The translations under genes were made by a program, and so were the position numbers. This document shows positions 7,985-13,884 of a stretch of 14,943 bases of DNA, piece by piece. The notes below the pieces were generated by a model, which was not told where the DNA came from, made no database searches, and was given only the letters and a program-made list of their open reading frames with translations. Source of the DNA: an uncultured Actinomycetes bacterium (GTDB lineage Bacteria > Actinomycetota > Actinomycetes > Nanopelagicales > Nanopelagicaceae); assembly GCA_903899145.1 (NCBI GenBank), contig CAIUHY010000055.1, forward strand, positions 1 to 14,943, in the 5' to 3' direction. Position 1 is the first letter of the stretch. The number at the start of each line of letters is the position of its first letter.

Positions 7985-8734
7985 TTATTCGTTAGAAGCA
8001 ATATCCCGTATTTGCGCTGCTTGCTCAGCTAGCTCTTGATCAAAGAGTTCATCTCGTGTTGCAACTTCTAATACTTGTTGACGCTCTTGTTCGGCAGTCC
8101 ATTGTCCTGGAACAGTAAGGTCAATAATTCGGTTAGGTGTAAAGGCTTTTGGCGCAGTTGCATATGTTGGTTTTGGTACTGCGACAGGTGACCAACCGCC
8201 TTGTGTTAGTGGGCGATCTTTTGGAATAACAGTTATTCCTGCAGTGTCAGCTCTCTCTGCAAGCGGGATCCAATGTTCAGGAGATGACTCAGGGACTTCA
8301 TGGCCAAGTGACATACGAACAGTTGGATCAAGTTTAATTTCAGCAGTTGCAATAGTTTGAAGTGCACGTAGTCGTCTTACTTTAAGTTGCGCTGCGACAA
8401 CTTGGCGCCTGACATTAATTAAATAAATTGCAAATGCTGTTATTGGAATTAAAAGTATAGAAGTTGTCACTACGCCAGTTACTACAGCACCTGATGTAGC
8501 AGCAAGTGCAACTAGTAACGTTGTAAAAATTATTCGTCTAATACGTAGAGTTACTCGTCTCTTATCAGAATCAATCGGTTCTGGAATATTCGGAGTTGAT
8601 GCAACAACTTTCATTGCACTTTTATATCTCTCAGTTGCCCGACCTGTTGATGCGTCGTGGTGGGTCAACCAACGCGGCAGAAAGTAAGCACCCCACATGC
8701 CAAGGATGATGAGATAGATAAGACCCGACGCCAT
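7985..8734 (-). CDS. glpR: Membrane divisome protein of the GlpR / SepX family
   Basis: The N-terminus SGLIYLIILGMWGAYFLPRW (residues 3-22) is a membrane segment with the sequence pattern of Streptomyces SepX and corynebacterial GlpR, followed by the family-like ERYKSAM. A second hydrophobic stretch (about 68-107) could span the membrane once or twice and runs into a basic, helical region (108-135) and a long polar C-terminal part with IIDLTVPGQW (203-212). In Corynebacteriales GlpR is the membrane receptor for the gephyrin-like Glp; SepX acts in Streptomyces septation. Position supports the call: Glp/MoeA, RimJ-like GNAT and this protein occur in the same order as Rv0994-Rv0996. A TATCGT hexamer lies 8 nt before the ATG; no Shine-Dalgarno is seen. 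The assignment rests on remembered family pattern and context. Confidence 0.8.
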   Translation of the reverse strand: MASGLIYLIILGMWGAYFLPRWLTHHDASTGRATERYKSAMKVVASTPNIPEPIDSDKRRVTLRIRRIIFTTLLVALAATSGAVVTGVVTTSILLIPITAFAIYLINVRRQVVAAQLKVRRLRALQTIATAEIKLDPTVRMSLGHEVPESSPEHWIPLAERADTAGITVIPKDRPLTQGGWSPVAVPKPTYATAPKAFTPNRIIDLTVPGQWTAEQERQQVLEVATRDELFDQELAEQAAQIRDIASNE

Positions 8735-8789
8735 GGAATGTAACGATAAAGGTAGTCAGGGGTAAAAACGTGGATTTGGGAGCTATGTC

Positions 8790-9368
8790 CTAATTTAAAT
8801 TTTTAGGGTTTTCTGCGACAAAGGTTAGGTGATCTCTCCAGTCCCCATCAATATGCAAGAAACGTTCACGAACTCCCTCGAATTTATACCCACTTTTTTC
8901 GGCGACTCTTTTAGATGCCACATTCTCTGGCCTCATGCTGATCTCAATACGGTGTAAAAGCAGCTCATTAAATCCAAATTGTGTGAGGGTTTTTACCGCC
9001 CTCGTTGCATAGCCCCGGTTGGCATAGCGCTGATCAATCCAATAGCCAATATGAGCTCCCCGATAAGCGCCAAAGACGATACCGCCAAGAGTGATTTGCC
9101 CAATAAATTTATTCTTTCCATCTTCATGAATCCATATTGCAAGTGCAAACTGGCGAAGTTCTTTTCCTTCACTGTTGTAGTGGCGAATCATTTGGGCAAA
9201 TGTTGGAAGCGGACCTTCACTATCCACCTTTGGACGCGTTGCCTCCCACGGACCAAGCCATTCACTATTGATTCGGCGAACATCTGACCATCTCTTTTGA
9301 TCACGCCTGCGGATTGGTTGCAGCGTAAGTTCGCCATCAGTAATTTTTACCGGCCAGCTTACGTCCAT
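8790..9368 (-). CDS. GNAT-family N-acetyltransferase, RimJ-like
   Basis: This GCN5-related acetyltransferase most resembles RimJ/RimL-type protein N-terminal acetyltransferases. The acetyl-CoA pyrophosphate loop (motif A) is QRYANRGYAT at residues 113-122, preceded by the beta-strand HIGYWID, and motif B is PENVASKRVAEKSGY (147-161). At 192 aa the length is normal. The substrate cannot be told from sequence. It lies 24 nt after the moeA/glp stop and 55 nt before glpR, and the same triplet is conserved in mycobacteria (Rv0994-0995-0996). That may link it to the division module, but this is inference. A TAGTAT hexamer sits exactly 6 nt before the ATG, suggesting its own leaderless transcript in addition to read-through from glp. 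Confidence 0.92.
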   Translation of the reverse strand: MDVSWPVKITDGELTLQPIRRRDQKRWSDVRRINSEWLGPWEATRPKVDSEGPLPTFAQMIRHYNSEGKELRQFALAIWIHEDGKNKFIGQITLGGIVFGAYRGAHIGYWIDQRYANRGYATRAVKTLTQFGFNELLLHRIEISMRPENVASKRVAEKSGYKFEGVRERFLHIDGDWRDHLTFVAENPKNLN

Positions 9369-9374
9369 GAATAA

Positions 9375-9380
9375 ATACTA
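9375..9380 (-). promoter_or_regulatory. Candidate -10 box for leaderless GNAT transcript
   Basis: On the minus strand TAGTAT is followed by TTATTC and then the ATG at 9368, giving the 6-nt leaderless spacing. The surrounding 24-nt gap between the glp stop and this start is strongly AT-rich and contains no Shine-Dalgarno. It would be an internal promoter within the glp-GNAT-glpR group. Confidence 0.5.
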
Positions 9381-9392
9381 GTTAAATAAATT

Positions 9393-10325
9393 CTAATTAC
9401 TACGGTCTAGAACCATTATTTCCACATTCTCTCCAGCAAGAGCGCCGGGAGAATCGGCATGAATAGCGATTAAGGCTTGAGCGTCAGAGAGAGTAAAAAG
9501 TTCTGCCTGATCGGCAAGTGGCGTCACGGTACTCTCACCTGAATTGCTCTGCACGGTAGCGCGAACAAATGAAGTGATCCCGATTGCTGATTGAACATCG
9601 GCGGTAATTTTGGCTTTCATGGTTGGGCGAAAGATGTTTGAGACGCCAAGCATCTTTCTGATCATAGGGCGAACAAATACTTCACATGATAAAAAGGCAG
9701 CAATTGGCTCCCCTGGCAATGTAATGACCGGAACCTTATCGGGTCCAATTGTTCCAAAGCTATGGCTTGATGTTCCTTCAATGCTAGGAGTGACGCTAGT
9801 AATTTGACCTAGTTCACGCAGTACAGATTCAATCAAATCAAAGGAACCATCACGGCTCTCACCACTAATAACAACAAGATCTGCTCTGACTAATTGATCT
9901 TCAATAACATCTTTAAGTTGGGCATGGTTTTCAGGAATAGCATGAACTCGATAACCCACTGCACCTGCTTCTTTCACTGCAGTTGAAAGCATCCATGAAT
10001 TAGTCTCAAATTCATCAGCATCTGTTTCAAGTTTTTGACCTGGTTCAACCAAATCATCTCCTGCTGAAATTACAACAACACGCGGATGAGGTTGTGTTGG
10101 CAAACTTGCTAGGCCAATCGATGCTGCTAAACCAATTTGAGTGGAACGAATACGTGAACCTTTACGAAGTACTAAACGTTCTCCTGCGTAGATATCTTCA
10201 GCGAGCGTTGCTCCGTGGGCATCTAATAAAGGCATATCAAAAGGGGTGAGTGGAGGTGAAATCTCAAGGAGTTGAGTGAGCATCTCTTTCACGCTGATCA
10301 TCGATAAATTCTCTTCTAAATCCAC
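9393..10325 (-). CDS. glp: Shortened MoeA/gephyrin-like protein (Glp), internal domain missing
   Basis: The protein begins like MoeA (MISVKEML, PLLDAHGATLAEDI; residues 9-45), then jumps directly to the MoeA C-proximal part LRKGSRIRSTQIGLAASIGLA (from 53), the MPT-binding-type fold with ISAGDDLVEPG (87-96), TNSWML, and LPGEPIAAFLSCEVFVRP, and a beta C-terminal domain IV. The stretch that normally holds DNSAMDGYA, the whole domain II and GEDIR is absent, about 110 residues, so the length is 310 instead of about 400-420. Further active-site motifs are changed: GGVSxGxxD reads GESRDGSFD, and the PGKP motif is gone. Molybdate insertion is therefore unlikely. Corynebacterial Glp is a repurposed molybdotransferase that scaffolds division with FtsZ and GlpR; glpR nearby supports that role. 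The GTG at 10325 is chosen by a TAGGGT box 6 nt upstream. Confidence 0.85.
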   Translation of the reverse strand: MDLEENLSMISVKEMLTQLLEISPPLTPFDMPLLDAHGATLAEDIYAGERLVLRKGSRIRSTQIGLAASIGLASLPTQPHPRVVVISAGDDLVEPGQKLETDADEFETNSWMLSTAVKEAGAVGYRVHAIPENHAQLKDVIEDQLVRADLVVISGESRDGSFDLIESVLRELGQITSVTPSIEGTSSHSFGTIGPDKVPVITLPGEPIAAFLSCEVFVRPMIRKMLGVSNIFRPTMKAKITADVQSAIGITSFVRATVQSNSGESTVTPLADQAELFTLSDAQALIAIHADSPGALAGENVEIMVLDRSN

Positions 10326-10331
10326 AACTCC

Positions 10332-10337
10332 ACCCTA
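10332..10337 (-). promoter_or_regulatory. Candidate -10 box for leaderless glp (moeA-like) transcript
   Basis: On the minus strand TAGGGT is followed by GGAGTT (6 nt) and then the GTG at 10325. GGAG is only 2 nt from the GTG, too close for a normal Shine-Dalgarno, so a leaderless start is the better reading. The box faces away from the 5-FCL -10 box at 10347-10352 with 9 nt between them. Confidence 0.48.
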
Positions 10338-10346
10338 CTTCTTCTC

Positions 10347-10352
10347 TAAGGT
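10347..10352 (+). promoter_or_regulatory. Candidate -10 box for leaderless 5-FCL transcript
   Basis: TAAGGT is followed by ATTCCC (6 nt) and the ATG at 10359. No -35 element or Shine-Dalgarno is visible in the 33-nt divergent gap. RNA polymerase bound here would cover the opposing glp -10 box, so the two promoters are probably mutually exclusive. Confidence 0.5.
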
Positions 10353-10358
10353 ATTCCC

Positions 10359-10910
10359 ATGGAAGCTGAGCAAAAAAAAGAGCTGCGCTTAGAATTTCGA
10401 AAAGAACGTGAGCAGAGTTACATCCCCAGCACCTGGCTGCATATTGCCAACTGCGCTGAAATTCAAAGAGCCCAAGTAATTGCTTCATACATCTCATATG
10501 AATTAGAACCAGAGACAAAAGATCTCAACCTTGCTTTAATAAATAGCGGTAAAAGAGTTCTCCTTCCCAGGGTTGCTGCCGATAACGGGCTTGAATGGAT
10601 TGAGTGGAATGGTGCTAGTAGTATTTTAGAAAAACGAGGAAAAATCATGGAGCCGGTTGGTCCAGCAATGAATAATCTGTCCATCATCGATGTAGCCATA
10701 GTGCCTGCACTCGCTGTTGATCGCGCCGGTAATCGTTTGGGGCAAGGTGGCGGCTCTTATGATCGCGCCCTATCTGAACTTTCAAGTTTTAATGTGTGGA
10801 GCGTTGCGATGATTTATGGACCAGAGTTAGTAAGCGCGAACCTGCCCTATGAGCCCCATGATAAAAAAGTAAGTGCTGCTGCAACGCCTACTATCATTGT
10901 CCGCTTCTAG
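10359..10910 (+). CDS. 5-formyltetrahydrofolate cyclo-ligase
   Basis: The enzyme (5-FCL, methenyl-THF synthetase, YgfA family) converts 5-formyl-THF to 5,10-methenyl-THF with ATP, returning this dead-end folate to the one-carbon pool. The N-terminal KKELRLEFRKER pattern (residues 6-17) and the glycine-rich ATP/substrate loop RLGQGGGSYDRAL (126-138) are diagnostic, together with VPALAVDRAGN just before. At 183 aa the length is normal. The orthologue in M. tuberculosis (Rv0992c) lies beside galU and moeA1; here galU is absent and glp is directly divergent. The TAG stop shares the palindrome CTAG (10907-10910) with the stop of the opposing CopD-CtaG gene. Start at the first ATG is backed by a TANNNT box 6 nt upstream. 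Confidence 0.95.
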   Translation: MEAEQKKELRLEFRKEREQSYIPSTWLHIANCAEIQRAQVIASYISYELEPETKDLNLALINSGKRVLLPRVAADNGLEWIEWNGASSILEKRGKIMEPVGPAMNNLSIIDVAIVPALAVDRAGNRLGQGGGSYDRALSELSSFNVWSVAMIYGPELVSANLPYEPHDKKVSAAATPTIIVRF

Positions 10911-12817
10911 CGCTGATCTCTACGGTTTAACTCAGCCAAATACTTATTGTATTTAGCTAATTCATCATCTTCTCCCATTGCAGCAGCCCGGTCTGATGCC
11001 CGGTCACTACGTTTCGATTCTTTGCCGTCATCTTTTACCCATTGTATAAATGTTGCTATAAGTGCAATCAAAATCGGAATCTCACCCATTGCCCAGCCGA
11101 TTGCTCCACCAGCGTGCTGATCTGCCAGAAGATTTGTCACCCATGGGGTGTGAAGAGAAGTGAAGTAACCACCATCTATCAAAGAGGATGTTGAGAGCAA
11201 TGTGATCGAGAAGAATGCATGAATACTCATTGCAGCAAAGAGAATAATGATGCGCACAATATGAGGAATCTTGCGGGGGTTTGGATCAATTCCGATGATC
11301 ACATAAAAAAATAAGTACCCAGCCAGCAAGAAGTGCAGATCCATAAAGAGATGTCCGCTATGGCTCTTCATGAGTGAACCAAAGAGAGGCGTTAAATAAA
11401 GTGCAAAAAGAGATCCATCAAAGATTGTTAATGCAACGATGGGGTTCGTCATGATCGTCATATACCGAGAGTGAATGAGAGTAATAAGTGTGCCGCGCAA
11501 ACCTCTCTCTTTATCTGTGCGACCTTGCGGAAGAGTGCGAAGCGCCAAAGTAATGGGCGCACTGAGTACAAAACCAATAGGCGCAATCATTCCTAAAATC
11601 ATATGCGCGATCATGTGATAAGAAAAAGCAAAATGAGCATAAACGCCTAAACCACCGCTTGTTGCAAAATCAACCCCTGCGATTCCTAATGCAAATGCAA
11701 CTATACGACCTACTGGCCACTTATCACCACGCTTACTCAGTATCAGCACACCCTTCACATAAAGTGCGGTCATTACGAGCAGTACACCAATAACGGTTGC
11801 ATCTGGCACGTATGCACTCATCACTTTCCAGAAAGTTGGAGCACCTGGCATAGATATCCCTGTAATAGAAATAATTTGATCAGTTGCTAAATTCAAACTA
11901 GCTTTTGAAAGTGGTGGTTGGGTTGTAGAAAGTAATCCCCCGATACAAACGGTTTCAAGCATGATGAGAGATTCGTTTGCAAGGAGTCTAAATACTTGCT
12001 GCGTACCGGTGAGCTTGGTCATAATAAATTTGCGGTGTTTACTTCCAATAAATACAAGGACTACAAAAAGTACAATCTTCAAGATAACAAGTACCCCATA
12101 GAGTGATTGCCAAGCTGATAAAAAGTTCAACCTAGTCCACGCACTTATTACTCCACTAGCTCCAACAATAATTGCGCACCACAGCGCAAGTGAGCTAAAG
12201 CGATTAATAGAATGTTCTCTTTCGGCTGGAGCAATTGCGAGTAATCCAATAACGCCTCCCACCCAGAGTGAAACAAACAGAACGTGGAAAATCAGTGATC
12301 CGATTGCAAGCCCGTGGTTCCCTGCACTACTTGCGTGTGACTGAAAAATAGGAATGATCAGTACAAGAAGAGTCACTATAAGCCCTAGGTAAATTCCTCC
12401 TACTTTCTTCACCCTTCCGAGTGAAATGAGCAGAACAACTCCAGCAATCATTTGAAAGAGGAAGTCCCGGCCTAGAGAAGTTTGGAATAAAAATTCTCGG
12501 TCCACGCTTACGTTAAAAGCATCTAAAAATCCATGACCTAATAAATTCGCAACTTCAATAAAAACTCCACCTATTGCAGTGATAAACCAGACTAGCGTTG
12601 CAAAGCGAGCAAGGTTTCGAATACGTATTCCTTCAGCAGTGAGTGCGCCTTTTACTTCAGTGATAAGAAATCCTGCTGCATAGAGCAACCCAATAGCGAA
12701 GATCATTGCAATGAGATTGAGGTCTTTCACAATAGGGATAAGTGGCTCAACAAGAGTATTTGAAGTTAATACATGCCCATGGCTTACTTGCTCAGTAAAA
12801 AAGTGAAGACGAATCAA
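10907..12817 (-). CDS. CopD-CtaG fusion: copper transport / cytochrome c oxidase assembly membrane protein
   Basis: This polytopic membrane protein joins two families. Residues about 30-300 form a CopD-like domain (HVLFVSLWVGG near 178-188, with conserved His161/168/178 around the membrane). Residues about 335-600 form a caa3-type CtaG domain (YAHFAFSYHMIAHMILGM at 393-410, HSGHLFMDLHFLLAGYLF at 486-503, DQHAGG at 567-571), followed by a charged cytoplasmic tail. The His-rich helices suit copper handling for oxidase CuB insertion. The same fusion architecture is common in Actinobacteria (for example Rv0102, about 660 aa). The only in-frame upstream start is TTG at 12817, 5 nt after the copC stop; the ribosome site is weak, so coupling to copC is likely. 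The 3' end overlaps 5-FCL by 4 nt tail-to-tail. Confidence 0.9.
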   Translation of the reverse strand: MIRLHFFTEQVSHGHVLTSNTLVEPLIPIVKDLNLIAMIFAIGLLYAAGFLITEVKGALTAEGIRIRNLARFATLVWFITAIGGVFIEVANLLGHGFLDAFNVSVDREFLFQTSLGRDFLFQMIAGVVLLISLGRVKKVGGIYLGLIVTLLVLIIPIFQSHASSAGNHGLAIGSLIFHVLFVSLWVGGVIGLLAIAPAEREHSINRFSSLALWCAIIVGASGVISAWTRLNFLSAWQSLYGVLVILKIVLFVVLVFIGSKHRKFIMTKLTGTQQVFRLLANESLIMLETVCIGGLLSTTQPPLSKASLNLATDQIISITGISMPGAPTFWKVMSAYVPDATVIGVLLVMTALYVKGVLILSKRGDKWPVGRIVAFALGIAGVDFATSGGLGVYAHFAFSYHMIAHMILGMIAPIGFVLSAPITLALRTLPQGRTDKERGLRGTLITLIHSRYMTIMTNPIVALTIFDGSLFALYLTPLFGSLMKSHSGHLFMDLHFLLAGYLFFYVIIGIDPNPRKIPHIVRIIILFAAMSIHAFFSITLLSTSSLIDGGYFTSLHTPWVTNLLADQHAGGAIGWAMGEIPILIALIATFIQWVKDDGKESKRSDRASDRAAAMGEDDELAKYNKYLAELNRRDQR

Positions 12818-12822
12818 TGGCG

Positions 12823-13422
12823 TTACTTGCTACTGCGCTTAGCCACGCGAGTAGGTGCAGCTTTTGCCTTACGTGATTTCTTTGAGTCTTTCCATACTAA
12901 ACGTGCATACCAGAGTAAGAACAAGCCAATGAGAGTGGCAACTACTAACAAAATAATAACAAAAAGGTTTGCAGATGAATTTGATGCTGCTGGCTTTGCT
13001 ACCAAAGTTTGAATGGGCGTTGGCGCAGCTGAAGTGCTTGGTGATGAAATAGTAGGAGGGGCGTTAAATAAAAAAGTGAATGAACCGGTGAGTGGAGCAT
13101 CTGTTGCACTAAGCAGCGTGTAACTAACTGTATAGATTCCACTTACGGTAAGTGGCTTAATGCCTATGACTGCTGTCGTATCACTGATCGTTAGAGAACC
13201 ATCATCAACTTGCTTACCTGCTGGATCAGTTACTGAAATGCTATTGCCGTCAGGTAAAAGTGAAATAGCCGCGGTAACAGAAACTGCGTTGGGAGCAACG
13301 CTGAGAACTGAACCTACCGCCGGAGAAGTTGAAACTAATGAATTCGCTAGAGCGCTAGGCATAAAGCCAAGCTGTGACAGAGCTACGACCGCTATCGCTG
13401 CAATTCCCATTCTCACACGCAC
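12823..13422 (-). CDS. CopC-like exported, membrane-anchored protein lacking copper ligands
   Basis: A signal peptide (residues 1-26, ending ALA) is followed by a CopC/YobA beta-sandwich (SLVSTSPAVGSVL, SGIYTVSYTLLSATDAP, GSFTFLF; about 27-120), a Ser/Pro/Ala linker (121-150), one C-terminal membrane helix (about 152-172) and a short Lys/Arg-rich inside tail. The first mature residues read NSLVSTSP where copper-binding CopC has HASL, and the usual DGHP motif reads TDAP (107-110). The mature chain contains no His, Cys or Met. The fold and its pairing with CopD-CtaG are clear, but copper binding in the known way is not. Start GTG at 13422 has a good AAGGAG Shine-Dalgarno (13435-13430) with a 7-nt spacer. 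The next gene starts 5 nt after its stop. Confidence 0.88.
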   Translation of the reverse strand: MRVRMGIAAIAVVALSQLGFMPSALANSLVSTSPAVGSVLSVAPNAVSVTAAISLLPDGNSISVTDPAGKQVDDGSLTISDTTAVIGIKPLTVSGIYTVSYTLLSATDAPLTGSFTFLFNAPPTISSPSTSAAPTPIQTLVAKPAASNSSANLFVIILLVVATLIGLFLLWYARLVWKDSKKSRKAKAAPTRVAKRSSK

Positions 13423-13444
13423 GAACTCACTCCTTGCTCTCCTC

Positions 13445-13458
13445 GATTAGAGCTAATC
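13445..13458. promoter_or_regulatory. Inverted repeat in the copC / fmdB divergent region, possible operator
   Basis: GATTAG and CTAATC form a perfect 6-bp inverted repeat around AG. It lies in the 61-nt gap between the divergent copC and fmdB starts and covers TCTAAT on the minus strand (13451-13446), a plausible -10 for the copC-copD/ctaG unit. Position suggests a regulator site, but no known operator consensus is recognised and an isolated 14-bp palindrome can occur by chance. Confidence 0.3.
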
Positions 13459-13470
13459 CTCTCACTTCTT

Positions 13471-13476
13471 TACACT
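13471..13476 (+). promoter_or_regulatory. Candidate -10 box for leaderless fmdB transcript
   Basis: TACACT matches TANNNT and lies 7 nt before the ATG at 13484, one base more than at the other candidate leaderless starts here. No Shine-Dalgarno precedes the ATG. Confidence 0.42.
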
Positions 13477-13483
13477 TACTCCT

Positions 13484-13732
13484 ATGCCAACCTATGAATA
13501 TGCCTGTTCGGCTTGTGGCCATCAGTTTGAGGCAGTTCAGTCTTTCTCTGATTCTGCCCTCACCGAATGCCCAGAATGCAAAGGTGAGGTTCGCAAGGTT
13601 TATTCAAATGTCGGAGTAGTTTTCAAGGGTTCAGGGTTCTATAAAACAGATTCACGTACTACAACAAGTACTCCAAAGACAGAGGTTCCGAAGACGGAAG
13701 CTCCTGCATCAAAACCTGTCCAGAGTGAATAA
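13484..13732 (+). CDS. FmdB-type zinc ribbon protein
   Basis: This small protein (82 aa) starts with the conserved MPTYEYAC and holds two CxxC knuckles, Cys8/Cys11 and Cys29/Cys32, that should bind one Zn. The family-typical VFKGSGFYKTD (46-56) follows, then a low-complexity, probably disordered tail with a PKTE repeat. In M. tuberculosis the family member Rv0991c, next to the 5-FCL gene, has been described as a redox-regulated chaperone (Ruc). The architecture here (zinc ribbon plus disordered tail) and the nearby 5-FCL are compatible with that role, but the function is inferred. The convergent copC-copD/ctaG pair now separates it from 5-FCL. Its stop is 7 nt from that of the small opposing ORF. 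Confidence 0.9.
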   Translation: MPTYEYACSACGHQFEAVQSFSDSALTECPECKGEVRKVYSNVGVVFKGSGFYKTDSRTTTSTPKTEVPKTEAPASKPVQSE

Positions 13733-13739
13733 TTAGTTA

Positions 13740-13859
13740 TTACTCGTGGTGCGGCGGCTTATCTGCAGCAATTTGAGCATCACGATCCTTCGCAGCTTGG
13801 ATTTCAGCAGCATCTTCCCGTGATTCTTCCGCTGTCTTGCTCGGGATGAACTCGCTCAT
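13740..13859 (-). CDS. Very small hydrophilic protein, 39 aa, function unknown
   Basis: On the minus strand an ATG at 13859 opens 39 codons ending in TAA (13742-13740). The peptide begins MSEFIPSKTAEESRED and ends in KPPHHE. It is rich in Ala, Glu, Asp and Lys, has no membrane segment or Cys, and the middle (about residues 9-33) should be helical. A TAG stop lies in the same frame four codons upstream, so the ATG is the only possible start. A TANNNT box sits exactly 6 nt before it, as at other gene starts here. It fills the only long gap (13733-13890) between fmdB and purU and is divergent from purU. I do not recognise the family; it could be a non-coding stretch, but position and promoter favour a gene. 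Confidence 0.6.
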   Translation of the reverse strand: MSEFIPSKTAEESREDAAEIQAAKDRDAQIAADKPPHHE

Positions 13860-13865
13860 AGCACC

Positions 13866-13871
13866 AGTCTA
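13866..13871 (-). promoter_or_regulatory. Candidate -10 box for leaderless 39-aa ORF transcript
   Basis: On the minus strand TAGACT is followed by GGTGCT (6 nt) and the ATG at 13859. The TAG of the box is also the in-frame stop upstream of the ORF. It stands back-to-back with the purU box, 7 nt apart. Confidence 0.48.
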
Positions 13872-13878
13872 CCTGCAA

Positions 13879-13884
13879 TAGAAT
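13879..13884 (+). promoter_or_regulatory. Candidate -10 box for leaderless purU transcript
   Basis: TAGAAT, the closest match to TATAAT among the candidates, is followed by TCTCTG (6 nt) and the ATG at 13891. There is no Shine-Dalgarno ahead of the ATG and no clear -35 hexamer. Confidence 0.55.

Noticed and set aside
13670..13720. Short PKTE-type repeat at the FmdB C-terminus as a possible DNA repeat element
   Set aside because: It is a two-copy, imperfect coding repeat in a low-complexity tail, not a separate genetic element.
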